64,000 nt of DNA from contig JAGXRZ010000010.1 of the NCBI GenBank assembly GCA_018335585.1, positions 28,415 through 92,414 on the forward strand, read 5' to 3'. Made by a program: the position numbers and the translations under genes. The stretch is from Selenomonadales bacterium (GTDB lineage: Bacteria > Bacillota > UBA994). Each line of letters starts with the position of its first letter. Position 1 is the first letter of the stretch. This document shows, in pieces, positions 41,845 through 50,775 of this stretch. The notes beneath the pieces were generated by a model. That model worked only from the letters and a program-made list of their open reading frames with translations, had not been told where the DNA came from and did no database searches.

Positions 41845-43913
41845 AGGTGCTACTGGCCAAACCTACGGGCATGTGCCGAGGCGTTAAGCATGCGCTCGAA
41901 CTCGCGCAGGACGTAGCGGCACGGCGAGGATGCAGCCTTGGTCCCGTGGTGCATAACCCGCAGGTCGTAGAGAGACTAGCGCAGGCAGGGCTACGTGAAA
42001 GCACTATTCTTGCTACTCCGTCAGGCAGCGAAGTGCTTATACGCAGTCACGGGGCGTTGCCGAGTGTATACGAAATGGCGCGACAGAAAAAACTCAGGCT
42101 TGTAGACGCAACCTGCCCACACGTGTTGCGCCTGCAGCGCGAGACGAGAAAGGCCGTGTCCGACGGCTGGGAAGTAGTTCTGGTAGGTGACGCGGAGCAC
42201 CCAGAGGTAGAGGCCGTACTCGGGCATGCGGGCGGAGCAGTGCGAGTCGTGCGAAGCTCCCAAGAACTTACAGAGCAAGTTCTTGCGCCGCGAGTTGCGG
42301 TGCTCGCGCAAACGACTACTCCCATAGAAGCCTTTGACGAAGTAGTTCTGTTCCTTCGCCAGCGTGGGCATGAGGTGAACGCAGTCAACACAATTTGTGT
42401 TGCCACGCAAGAAAGACAACTTGCCACCTATCAATTAGCCGCACAAGTAGATATAATGGTAATCGTGGGTGGGAATAATAGTGCCAACACCAAGAACCTA
42501 ACCGCCCTTTGTAGCCGGGCGGGCACTCCCACCTATCAGGTCGAAACATCTGACCAGTTAGACCCGGCATGGTTTCTTGGCAAACGGGTGGCTGGTGTGG
42601 CTGCAGGTGCTTCCACCCCTGAATGGATCATTAAGGAGGTCGTCGTCGCAATGGAGAACATGGAAAACAAGCTCCCGGAAGTACAAGAGGCTGCGGCAGA
42701 AGAGACTACTGCTGCCAGTGAATCCGCTCACTTCACTGCTCTTAAGCGCGGGCAATTGGTTGAGGGGCGGGTTGTCAGCGCCGATGCGGAAGGTGTCCTA
42801 GTGGACATAGGACAAAAGTCAGAGGGGTACATAACGAAGAGCGAGTTAAGCCATGACCCCAACTTTAACCCTGTCGAAATGTGCCCCATCGGCGAGACTA
42901 TCAGCGCTGTGGTTCTCCGCATTGACGGCAAAGAAGACAAGATTCTTCTTTCTAAGCGCCGTGCGGCTGAAGACCAGGGCATGAAGGACATTAGGGCAGC
43001 ACGCGAAAGTGGCGCTATCCTACAGGGGAAAATAGTCGAAGCCGTCAAGGGCGGGGTTATGGTTGATGTGCTTGGAATAAAAGCCTTTATGCCTGCATCC
43101 CACGTTGATTTGCGCTATGTGCCCGACCTTACCGCCTACCTCGGCCAGACGGTGTCGGTCCTGGTGAAGGAAATTGAGGAGCCTCGCCGCCGGGTAGTCG
43201 TATCGCGCAAGGAAGCCCTCGAGAAAAAGACCGAGGAACTCAAGTCTAGAACTTGGGAAGGCCTCGTCCCAGGGCATATCCGCGAAGGCGTAGTGCAGCG
43301 GCTAACGGACTTTGGCGCCTTTGTCGATTTAGGTGGCGTAGACGGGCTGGTGCATGTTTCGGAGATTGCTTGGCAGCGCGTCAGTCACCCGCAAGAGGCG
43401 TTGACCGTCGGGCAAGAGGTTAAGGTGAAAATCCTTGGCGTAGACCGTGAAAAGGGCCGCGTCTCGCTGAGTATCAAGCAGGGTGAGGGCGACCCCTGGA
43501 ATAAAATCTCGGATATGTTTACACCCGGCGCGATAGTGCCTGGGCGCGTCGTGCGCACCGCGAGCTTTGGCGCGTTCGTGGAAATTGCGCCTGGCATCGA
43601 GGGACTGGTGCATATCTCACAGCTCGCGCATGACCGCGTGGAGAAGACGGAGGATGCCGTAAGGCCCGGCGACCAGGTAACGGTTAAAATCCTTTCCATC
43701 GTGCCAGCGGAACATCGCGTCAGCTTGTCCATTAAAGAAGCTTCGGAGCGCCCGCAGCATGAGCGCGCGGAGCGGCCGGAACGCGGCGAGAGAGGCGAGC
43801 GCCGCGAGCGCGGCGAGAGGCGCGGCCGCGACGACCGCAACCACAGCTACCGCGAGGAGAGCAAGGTAACGCTCGGCGACGTTTTTGGAGAGCTGCTTAA
43901 GGAAAAGAAATAG
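41841..43913 (+). CDS. ispH: IspH (HMBPP reductase) - ribosomal protein S1 fusion
   Basis: A 690-residue fusion. Residues 1-280 are 4-hydroxy-3-methylbut-2-enyl diphosphate reductase, last step of the MEP pathway, with three cluster cysteines in GMCRGVKHAL, DATCPHVLRL and NTICVATQERQ. A linker rich in Ala/Glu follows. Four S1 RNA-binding repeats begin near residues 300, 390, 475 and 562, and residues 639-671 are an Arg/Gly/Glu-rich low-complexity tail. The fused form is known from Clostridia. GTG start inside the plsC end. Confidence 0.95.
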   Translation: MKVLLAKPTGMCRGVKHALELAQDVAARRGCSLGPVVHNPQVVERLAQAGLRESTILATPSGSEVLIRSHGALPSVYEMARQKKLRLVDATCPHVLRLQRETRKAVSDGWEVVLVGDAEHPEVEAVLGHAGGAVRVVRSSQELTEQVLAPRVAVLAQTTTPIEAFDEVVLFLRQRGHEVNAVNTICVATQERQLATYQLAAQVDIMVIVGGNNSANTKNLTALCSRAGTPTYQVETSDQLDPAWFLGKRVAGVAAGASTPEWIIKEVVVAMENMENKLPEVQEAAAEETTAASESAHFTALKRGQLVEGRVVSADAEGVLVDIGQKSEGYITKSELSHDPNFNPVEMCPIGETISAVVLRIDGKEDKILLSKRRAAEDQGMKDIRAARESGAILQGKIVEAVKGGVMVDVLGIKAFMPASHVDLRYVPDLTAYLGQTVSVLVKEIEEPRRRVVVSRKEALEKKTEELKSRTWEGLVPGHIREGVVQRLTDFGAFVDLGGVDGLVHVSEIAWQRVSHPQEALTVGQEVKVKILGVDREKGRVSLSIKQGEGDPWNKISDMFTPGAIVPGRVVRTASFGAFVEIAPGIEGLVHISQLAHDRVEKTEDAVRPGDQVTVKILSIVPAEHRVSLSIKEASERPQHERAERPERGERGERRERGERRGRDDRNHSYREESKVTLGDVFGELLKEKK

Positions 43914-43934
43914 CTTAGGTCTAGACCTAGGTCT

Positions 43935-43968
43935 GCACATTGGGCAACCAATGTGCTTTTTCTTTTTT
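43935..43968 (+). terminator. Intrinsic terminator after the IspH-S1 gene
   Basis: Perfect nine-bp stem GCACATTGG / CCAATGTGC with a GCAA tetraloop, followed by TTTTTCTTTTTT. Just before it lies a 12-base palindrome AGGTCTAGACCT (43917-43928) followed by a further AGGTCT. Confidence 0.95.
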
Positions 43969-44042
43969 AGTCGCCTCGGTTTCGGGCACACTAGCGGTAG
44001 GGCGCGAAGTCATTTTTGGCAGCTTGAGAAAGGAGCGATCCC

Positions 44043-44720
44043 TTGCTAGGTCTACCGGTTGGTCTGATTGCCTTGGTGATTGTGACTATCCTGATCATGA
44101 GCGGCGTAGCACAACGCGTGCTAGACCGCATGAAAATGAACGACCGCACCGCGCTGATGCTGGTATTGGCCATGTTAATCGGTGGGTTTCTTCCTGACTT
44201 GCCCCTAGCGCCTACCCTGGCCATCAACGTCGGGGGAGGGCTCATCCCGATTGGCATCAGCTTGTACCTCTTTGTGACAGCAGGCACCGCCAAGGAGCGG
44301 TGGCGCACGGTGCTAGCGACCATTGCCACTACGGCGGCGATTTACTTAGTGTCCGCCTACCTTCCCACGGAGAAGCACATGTTGCTTGACCCCATTTACA
44401 TGTTTGCCTTAATTGCCGGCATTACCGCATACCTGTTTGGCCGCTCGCGCCGCGGCTCGTTTATTGCTGGTGTGCTGGGAGTGGTGCTAAACGACCTAAT
44501 CTACGGCATTCAACTTTACATCGGCCCCTTTGAGGGCGCGACTACTATCGGCGGCACAGGCATCTTCGACACCGTGGTCTTAGCGGGCTTGATTGCCGTG
44601 CTGCTGGCAGAACTTGTTGGCGAAACGCGTGAAAAACTGCAGGGAGGGCCGGTGGAAATCACATCGGAACGGCCGCAGGAACTAAGAAGTCCGGAAAGGA
44701 GAGATGGCAGTGAGTCGTAG
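44043..44720 (+). CDS. DUF1614 family membrane protein
   Basis: The 225-residue protein has about six hydrophobic segments, beginning with LPVGLIALVIVTILIMSGVA, and the typical block GGFLPDLPLA plus INVGGGLIPIGISLYLF near residue 60. The polar, Arg/Glu-rich C-terminus is probably cytoplasmic. Function is unknown. It starts with TTG behind AAAGGAG and overlaps spoIIP by 17 bases. A match to a SigF -10, GGGCACACTA at 43984-43993, lies upstream, but only with a weak -35. Confidence 0.85.
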   Translation: MLGLPVGLIALVIVTILIMSGVAQRVLDRMKMNDRTALMLVLAMLIGGFLPDLPLAPTLAINVGGGLIPIGISLYLFVTAGTAKERWRTVLATIATTAAIYLVSAYLPTEKHMLLDPIYMFALIAGITAYLFGRSRRGSFIAGVLGVVLNDLIYGIQLYIGPFEGATTIGGTGIFDTVVLAGLIAVLLAELVGETREKLQGGPVEITSERPQELRSPERRDGSES

Positions 44721-45900
44721 GTTATTCGCAGCCTACTTCCTCCTGGTTTTCGCGCTCGTGCTGGCCCTATTCACGGAGCCGTGGTGGTTTTCGCCTCACC
44801 TCTGGCGCGGTGCGGTTGTGCCGGACTGGGAAGAAGATGCCCCGGAAGGGCAGTTCTTTACGCTTGTGGATGCAGAGACGGGCGAAGAGGTCTTTCACAC
44901 TGCGCGCATGGTGTACGTGGGAGACATGGCCCAGACGCCAGACAACCGCCTGTATGAAGTTACGGCCATCGAGGGCTTTCGCGCTATGGCCCGTCTCCTG
45001 CGCACCGAAGCTATTGCCGAGCCGTCGGCATGGTTTCCCGTCTTTCTCGAAGAGTTTGGCCAGGCCGATGTATTGCCAAAAGCGAGAGCCGCAGAGCGCG
45101 AGGTGCGTGTCGCGATATATCACACGCACAGCGCCGAGTCCTTTCGTCCTAGCGACGGCTCGTCTAGCATTCGCGGCAACGGAGGCATCCTCAAGGTAGG
45201 CGACTCCTTTACGGCCGACCTTAAGGCGCAAGGCGTACAGGTGGAACACACCAAGACCATCCACTGTCCGCACGACAAACTCGCTTATCAGCGTTCCCGC
45301 CGCACAGCCGTAAGTCTAATGCGGCAAAACCAGCCGCAGGCGCTCCTAGACGTGCACCGCGATGCCCTAGAGCGCAGGTTCTACACGGCTACTGTTAAGG
45401 GGCGCGAGTTAGCACAAGTGCAGTTGGTAGTAGGGCGCCAGAATCCTAACATGCGTGCCAACAAGCAGTTTGCACAGGAGCTAAAGGCTGCTGCGGATAA
45501 GCGTTTCCCCGGCTTAGTGAAAGGCATTTTCTTTGGGCGTGGCAGCTACAATCAGGAGCTGCACCCGCGCGCCGTTTTGCTTGAGATGGGCACGCACAAG
45601 AGCACGCGCGCCGAAGCTAAAGATGGCGCAGAGCTCTTTGCACAAGTAGTGGCGGCATATCTGGGAGGTGCAGCTCCGGACAGCGCGGCAGGCTTTGCGC
45701 GCGAGGGAAGTGCCGCCCGCACGAGTCTCTTGTTTATCCTTGGGCTCCTAGTGGCCGGCGGCGTTGCCTACCTCTTTCTCAGTACGGGCAGCGTCGCCGA
45801 GATGAAAGAGAAGGTGCGGCAGTTTGTGGGCAGCGAGTTTCTTGGCTCGCGCCGGAAGAATCGCGGTGATGGCGACGACACGAACCCTCCTCGTGCATAG
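44704..45900 (+). CDS. spoIIP: Stage II sporulation protein P
   Basis: Peptidoglycan amidase/endopeptidase of the engulfment machine with SpoIIM and SpoIID. The 398 residues have an N-terminal membrane segment (8-26) and the catalytic domain with the zinc-ligand motifs HTHSAESF near residue 138, DVHRDAL near residue 217 and LEMGTHKST near residue 294. A second hydrophobic stretch near residues 340-360 is followed by a basic tail, which is less usual. ATG lies in the end of the DUF1614 gene. Confidence 0.93.
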   Translation: MAVSRRLFAAYFLLVFALVLALFTEPWWFSPHLWRGAVVPDWEEDAPEGQFFTLVDAETGEEVFHTARMVYVGDMAQTPDNRLYEVTAIEGFRAMARLLRTEAIAEPSAWFPVFLEEFGQADVLPKARAAEREVRVAIYHTHSAESFRPSDGSSSIRGNGGILKVGDSFTADLKAQGVQVEHTKTIHCPHDKLAYQRSRRTAVSLMRQNQPQALLDVHRDALERRFYTATVKGRELAQVQLVVGRQNPNMRANKQFAQELKAAADKRFPGLVKGIFFGRGSYNQELHPRAVLLEMGTHKSTRAEAKDGAELFAQVVAAYLGGAAPDSAAGFAREGSAARTSLLFILGLLVAGGVAYLFLSTGSVAEMKEKVRQFVGSEFLGSRRKNRGDGDDTNPPRA

Positions 45901-46240
45901 CGGCGCGGGGGTCGCCGCTTTGATTGTAGGTCTTAGGCACCTAGGTGACGAAGCTGTCTGTACGCACTTGCCCAAGCTGTGGCCTGCCGTGAGCAGGCCT
46001 GGGCGCTTTATATGTCTCTCGCAGGAGGGGAACAGGGTCATCTGCCTAAACAGCGGCGGCTCCGGTGACATAGCACAACGCCTTACAGAGGCCGCGGGAG
46101 TTTTGTGGCATGTAACACACTTCTCTCCGCTCTACGTCAAGGAAGGAATGTTCTGCAGGCTCCGCTTCTGGTTGTATTTGCGCTTTCCCGCGCAGAAGTG
46201 GCTGCTCGGCTTTGAGCTTTCCCAAAGGTCAGGGAGCTAG
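45869..46240 (+). CDS. Short DUF3189-like protein
   Basis: The 123-residue protein follows spoIIP with a 32-bp overlap and directly precedes a clear DUF3189 gene with a one-base overlap. It keeps a weak version of the pattern (LLVHSGAGVAALIVGLRHLG at the N-terminus), so it may be a degenerate or divergent paralogue. In related genomes two such genes occur in tandem here. No function is known. The start is uncertain: ATG here, GTG three bases earlier. Confidence 0.6.
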   Translation: MATTRTLLVHSGAGVAALIVGLRHLGDEAVCTHLPKLWPAVSRPGRFICLSQEGNRVICLNSGGSGDIAQRLTEAAGVLWHVTHFSPLYVKEGMFCRLRFWLYLRFPAQKWLLGFELSQRSGS

Positions 46241-46698
46241 TGGAGGTCATCTACTGCTGCTACGCAGGCAGTCATACCTCGGTAACGGCGGCGGGCATAC
46301 ATTTGGGTCTGCTCCCAACCACAGTGCGTCCGTTGCCGTCTGAGATATTGTCCTTGCCAAACTTTGATCAAGGCTCAGCACGTCGACTAGGTCACGTACG
46401 TAAACTTGGGGAAGACGAGTATGGGAATAACGTCTACGTGGCCGGACTAGGTCCCAACCGGGCTGTAACTCTCACCGCACTGCGCTTAGTTCTCGCCGGG
46501 AGCCACGTCAAGCCGGACGATCTATGCATAGTAGATGCGCTAAGTTGCATCAGCTTTTGGGTGCGCCTAGGCGGGTTTCTCTCACGGCGTTGTGGCTGCG
46601 TGTGGTTAGGGCGGCCGCTGTGCGTGTGGGGAATTTTGGCGCGGTACGGATGTTTCGTGCGGCTCGTAAGCGAGGTGAAAGCCATATGCCGCACTTGA
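46240..46698 (+). CDS. DUF3189 family protein
   Basis: The 152-residue protein starts MEVIYCCYAGSHTSVTAAGI followed by HLGLLP, the family signature, and has GEDEYGNNVYVAGLG near residue 57. No enzymatic function is established; the family is found mainly in spore formers and often near spoIIP. The C-terminal third is rich in Cys and Trp (for example RRCGCVWLGRPLCVWG), which could reflect relaxed constraint. GTG start shares a base with the previous stop. Confidence 0.78.
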   Translation: MEVIYCCYAGSHTSVTAAGIHLGLLPTTVRPLPSEILSLPNFDQGSARRLGHVRKLGEDEYGNNVYVAGLGPNRAVTLTALRLVLAGSHVKPDDLCIVDALSCISFWVRLGGFLSRRCGCVWLGRPLCVWGILARYGCFVRLVSEVKAICRT

Positions 46699-46756
46699 CG
46701 TAATAGGGGCAGTGGGGGATAATGTGGGCTGAGGTTGTGTCCCGGGAGAGATATAT

Positions 46757-48058
46757 ATGCACAAAGTGACTAGTGTCCTGCCTGCTTCGCCCGCCGCACG
46801 CGCGGGACTTCGTGTGGGTCTTAGTATTGTAAGCGTCAACGGCGAGACTGTAAGAGACATCATCGACTGGAAACATGCCCTGGCTGCATCGGTAATGCGC
46901 ATTGTGGCGCGCGATGAGCATGGGTGCGAGAAAACTTACGTTGTCAGACACGAGTCCGGGGCGGACATAGGCCTCGGATTCGACTCTCCTACCATTGACA
47001 GACTACATACTTGCCAAAACAATTGCGTATTCTGCTTTGTACGGCAGATGCCGTCAGGGCAGCGCGACAGCCTTTACGTCAAGGACGACGACTACAGACT
47101 CTCGCTCGTGTATGGTTCTTTTGTAAGCCTAACCAACGTTGACGACGATGACTGGCTGCGCATCCTACGGGAGCGCATTTCGCCAATTTACGTTTCTGTT
47201 CACAGCACTAACCCGCGGCTACGAGCTTACATTATGCAGAACCCGCGAGCGGCCGAGGTTATGGCACAACTGCGGGAGCTAGTTTCGCGTGGCATTGCCG
47301 TACACGCCCAACTCGTGCTTGTACCCGGATTAAATGACGGCGAGGAGCTTACCCGTAGCTTACGCGAACTGACAGCGCTCTACCCAGGCGTAGACTCTGT
47401 AGCAGTAGTCCCGGTTGGCCTGACCGGCTACCGCTCATGCCTTACGCAGCTAACCGGTTATGACGCGCCTTCCGCGCGAGCGGTTCTCAGAGAAGTTGGT
47501 CACTTCGCCGGTCGCATGCGGCGAAAACACGGTGTTAGCGTGGTCTACTCCGCAGACGAGTTCTACGTCTTAGCGCAAGCCGACTTTCCGGGCCACGCGC
47601 AGTATGACGACTATCCACAACTGGAGAACGGCGTGGGCTTATGTCGGAGCTTCATCGACGATTTTCGTCGTGAGTGGGCGAACTGGAGGAGCACGGGACT
47701 TAGCTTGCGCCCTACGGCGTGGCTCACCGGTGAAAGCGCGCAAGGCGTCATGCGAAGTTTGCAGCACACGGTAAATCTCGCGGGCGGAGCTGTAGACCTC
47801 GTAGTTGTTAAAAACACGCTCTTTGGGGGGCAGGTTACCGTTACGGGGCTTCTGGGTGGGCGGGACGTTGCAGCGGCACTAGAGACCGCGCAGCTCGCGC
47901 CCGACACTCTGGTACTTATTCCGGACGTGTGCCTCCGGGCGGATGCTTTTCTTGACGGCTTAACGTTTAGCGAGCTCTGCGCGCGTTTTCCGCAACTTGC
48001 GCTTACTGCTTGCCCTACGCAAGGAAACGAGTTGGCACGTATAACCAAAGGGGAGTGA
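46757..48058 (+). CDS. DUF512 protein: PDZ plus radical-SAM-like iron-sulfur domain
   Basis: The 433-residue protein has an N-terminal PDZ-like domain (SVLPASPAARAGLRVGLSIV near residue 5), then CQNNCVFCFVRQMP near residue 92, a Cys-x3-Cys-x2-Cys motif as in radical SAM enzymes, followed by a TIM-barrel-like part (YVSVHSTNPRLRAYIM near residue 152) and the DUF512 domain. The reaction is not known. DUF512-der neighbourhood is conserved in Clostridia. The stop overlaps the der start. Confidence 0.88.
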   Translation: MHKVTSVLPASPAARAGLRVGLSIVSVNGETVRDIIDWKHALAASVMRIVARDEHGCEKTYVVRHESGADIGLGFDSPTIDRLHTCQNNCVFCFVRQMPSGQRDSLYVKDDDYRLSLVYGSFVSLTNVDDDDWLRILRERISPIYVSVHSTNPRLRAYIMQNPRAAEVMAQLRELVSRGIAVHAQLVLVPGLNDGEELTRSLRELTALYPGVDSVAVVPVGLTGYRSCLTQLTGYDAPSARAVLREVGHFAGRMRRKHGVSVVYSADEFYVLAQADFPGHAQYDDYPQLENGVGLCRSFIDDFRREWANWRSTGLSLRPTAWLTGESAQGVMRSLQHTVNLAGGAVDLVVVKNTLFGGQVTVTGLLGGRDVAAALETAQLAPDTLVLIPDVCLRADAFLDGLTFSELCARFPQLALTACPTQGNELARITKGE

Positions 48059-49371
48059 AGCGGTTGGCTTTCGTCGCGATTGTCGGTCGACCCAATGTGG
48101 GAAAATCGACGTTATTTAATTATCTGGTGGGCAAGCGTATCTCCATCGTGGAAGATACGCCGGGCGTAACCCGCGATCGGCTGTATGCGGAAGTGGAGTG
48201 GACAGGCCGGAATTTCACTTTAGTAGACACCGGCGGCATTGACACGCTGAGCGAAGATGTCTTGTTTAAGCAGATGCGGTTGCAGGCACAGGTGGCCATA
48301 GACGAAGCGGATCTAATCGTGTTTCTCGTCGACGGCAGGCAGGGCGTAACTGCGGCGGACGATGAGGTAGCCCGCATCTTGCGCCACACGCAGAAGCCGG
48401 TGCTCCTTGTGGTGAACAAACTTGACGTGCCCGCGCTTTTTGCACACGCCGCGGATTTCTGCCGCCTCGGGCTAGGCGACCCGGTGCCTATTTCCGCCGC
48501 TAACGGCATGAACATCGGCGATCTCCTTGACCTGATTGTCAACCGCCTACCGGCAGCCGCTCCGCCCGAATACGGCGAGGACATCGTTAAGCTTACAGTT
48601 ATGGGGCGCCCTAATGTGGGGAAGTCCTCCCTAGTCAACTCAATCCTGGGAGAGGAACGCGTTATTGTCAGTGACATCCCAGGCACTACACGCGATGCGG
48701 TGGACACATATTTTGAGCGCGGCGACAGCAAGTACGTAATTGTGGATACGGCGGGCTTACGCAAACAAGCTAAGGTCAGGGAAGATATCGAGCGCTATAG
48801 CGTGATGCGGAGCTTGCGTGCGGTAGATAAAGCCGATATCTGCCTAATGGTGATAGACGCTACAGAGGGCATTCTCGAGCAGGACAAGAAGATTATTGGC
48901 TACGCACACGAGAAGGGCAAGGGCATTATCTTTGTCGTCAACAAGTGGGACCTCGTGGTCAAAGACGATTGGACTGCTGACAAGTTTAAGCAAAAAATCT
49001 ATGCAGAGCTGCAGTTTGCCGACTATGCCCCCTGTATTTTTGTCTCGGCTAAGACCGGGCAGCGCGTGCCAAAGATTCTCGAACTAGTGTCTGCCGTACA
49101 TGCGGAACAGACAAAGCGGGTTCGCGCCTCGGTCTTGATGGAGCTCGTGACGGAGGCTACAGTGGTGACTCCTCCGCCGCAAGTGCGCGGCAAGAAACTA
49201 AAAATAGGGTATGTGACGCAGACAGACGTCAAGCCGCCCACTTTCCTGTTCTTGGTCAACGATCCGTTGCTGATGCACTTTAGTTACCTGCGCTTTTTGG
49301 AGAACCGCATCCGTGCGGTATACGGATTCTCCGGCACATCCATACGCTTGCTGACACGCAAGAAGGAGTGA
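48055..49371 (+). CDS. der: Ribosome-associated GTPase Der (EngA)
   Basis: Double-GTPase needed for large-subunit ribosome assembly. In 438 residues the first G domain has GRPNVGKSTLFNYL near residue 9, DTPGVTRDR and DTGGI; the second has GRPNVGKSSLVNSIL near residue 184, DIPGTTRDAVDT and NKWD. The C-terminal KH-like domain follows. GTG start overlaps the DUF512 stop (GTGA); the TTG nine bases on is an alternative. In many Clostridia plsY lies between der and gpsA; here there is a repeat island instead. Confidence 0.96.
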   Translation: MKRLAFVAIVGRPNVGKSTLFNYLVGKRISIVEDTPGVTRDRLYAEVEWTGRNFTLVDTGGIDTLSEDVLFKQMRLQAQVAIDEADLIVFLVDGRQGVTAADDEVARILRHTQKPVLLVVNKLDVPALFAHAADFCRLGLGDPVPISAANGMNIGDLLDLIVNRLPAAAPPEYGEDIVKLTVMGRPNVGKSSLVNSILGEERVIVSDIPGTTRDAVDTYFERGDSKYVIVDTAGLRKQAKVREDIERYSVMRSLRAVDKADICLMVIDATEGILEQDKKIIGYAHEKGKGIIFVVNKWDLVVKDDWTADKFKQKIYAELQFADYAPCIFVSAKTGQRVPKILELVSAVHAEQTKRVRASVLMELVTEATVVTPPPQVRGKKLKIGYVTQTDVKPPTFLFLVNDPLLMHFSYLRFLENRIRAVYGFSGTSIRLLTRKKE

Positions 49372-49378
49372 TGGCGCC

Positions 49379-49662
49379 GGCTGTGGGGTTGCTGGCTCCT
49401 GGCTCTTAGTAGAGGGGAGCGTGCTCCGTGCTTCGTGCTTTGTGCTCAGTGCCTAGTGCCTAGTGCTCAGTAGAGCGGTATCGCAGTGGCACCCGTTCCA
49501 TCTTAACCTTTTACGTACCTTTCCACCTCAACCTGCTTACAGCTTACAGCTGAGAGCCCGCGGTTCATGATTCACGATTCCTGATTCATGATTGCCCCGG
49601 CTCACAGCTCACAGCTCACAGCTCACAGCTCACAGCTGCTCCAAGCCACAAGCCACAAACGT
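49379..49662 (+). repeat. Heptamer mosaic island 4
   Basis: The full gap between der and gpsA (306 bases) is a mosaic. Seen in order are GTTGCTG/GCTCCTG/GCTCTTA, GTGCTTC/GTGCTCA/GTGCCTA units (eight, 49421-49470), the core shared with island 1 (49468-49497), a pyrimidine-rich stretch CCTTTTAC also shared, CTTACAG units, TTCATGA/TTCACGA/TTCCTGA units (49564-49591), six GCTCACA units (49600-49635 region) and CCACAAG units. It reads in the gene direction, like islands 1 and 2, and ends at the gpsA ribosome site. Confidence 0.9.
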
Positions 49663-49677
49663 ATGGGAGGTGTCCAC

Positions 49678-50682
49678 ATGAAAATAGGCATAGTAGGCGG
49701 AGGCGGCTGGGGCACCGCGCTAGCTTCCGTGGTCGCGAAGAACGCGGCAGAGGTGATCATGTGGGTGCGCGAAGACGCAGTGCGCGAAGAAATCCGCCTC
49801 CAGCGCACCAATGCCAATTTTCTGCCGGGTGTTAGGTTGCCTGAGAATGTTACGCCGGTCGACTCCTTTACGCACTTTTCTCGCTGCGAGCTGATTATTC
49901 TGGCAGTGCCGTCCGCCTTTGTGCGGGCAACGGCGCAGTTATTGCACCAGCAGTTGTCGCATGTCACACCCATAGTCAGTGCGGCTAAAGGCTTGGAGTT
50001 TGGCACGAATCTGCGCATGTCCGTTGTACTCAGCGAGGTATTCGGAGCGAGCTATCCACTGGCTGTTCTTTCCGGCCCCAACATTGCTTTAGAGGTTGGG
50101 CGGGGGATTCCTTCGGCGGCGGTAGTGGCGTCACCTGACCAAGCTTTTGCGACGGCCGCACAGCGCGTGCTGATGACCGACACTTTTCGCGTCTACACCA
50201 ACCGTGACCTTATCGGCGTCGAGCTAGGCGGTGCGTTAAAGAACGTAATCGCACTTGCCGCGGGTGTCGTCGACGGCCTTGGGTATGGCGACAACACTAA
50301 GGCTGCGCTTATGACGCGCGGCATGACTGAGATAGTGCGCCTCGGCAGGGCTTTAGGAGCAGAGGCTTCTACCTTCGCCGGATTGTCTGGGATGGGCGAC
50401 TTAATCGTAACGTGTACGAGCGCGCACAGCCGCAACCGCCGCGCCGGCTTGGCCCTAGGGCAGGGGAAGCAGCTTGCCGAGGTGCAAGGTGGAACGCCTA
50501 TGGTTATCGAAGGTGTCAATACTACGCGCGCGGCACATCAGCTCGCGCTAGAACACGAGATAGATATGCCCATCACAACAGCGCTGCACGATGTATTGTT
50601 TAACCGGCGCGACCCACGCGAGGCCGTCATGGGGTTAATGACGCGAAACATGAAAAACGAAACGGAAGAATCCCTGCCTTAG
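49678..50682 (+). CDS. gpsA: Glycerol-3-phosphate dehydrogenase [NAD(P)+]
   Basis: Makes sn-glycerol 3-phosphate for phospholipids from dihydroxyacetone phosphate. The 334 residues start MKIGIVGGGGWGTALA (NAD(P) site), have VLSGPNIALEVGRGIPSA near residue 135 and the catalytic Lys in LGGALKNVIALAAG near residue 183. ATG follows GGGAGGTG; an in-frame upstream extension lies in heptamer repeats and is not credible. spoIVA follows as usual. Confidence 0.95.
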   Translation: MKIGIVGGGGWGTALASVVAKNAAEVIMWVREDAVREEIRLQRTNANFLPGVRLPENVTPVDSFTHFSRCELIILAVPSAFVRATAQLLHQQLSHVTPIVSAAKGLEFGTNLRMSVVLSEVFGASYPLAVLSGPNIALEVGRGIPSAAVVASPDQAFATAAQRVLMTDTFRVYTNRDLIGVELGGALKNVIALAAGVVDGLGYGDNTKAALMTRGMTEIVRLGRALGAEASTFAGLSGMGDLIVTCTSAHSRNRRAGLALGQGKQLAEVQGGTPMVIEGVNTTRAAHQLALEHEIDMPITTALHDVLFNRRDPREAVMGLMTRNMKNETEESLP

Positions 50683-50775
50683 TTATATCCGCAATCCTCC
50701 CGAATATATTGTACTGACCAAGCCTTGCAGGTGGTTGCCTTGCGGTGTTTGGAAGAAGGGGGGAAGTGGGTGCAC

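Noticed and set aside
50683..50775. SigE promoter for spoIVA
   Set aside because: GAATATA at 50702 resembles a -35, but no acceptable -10 lies 14-15 bases downstream; other pairs match only 5 of 8.
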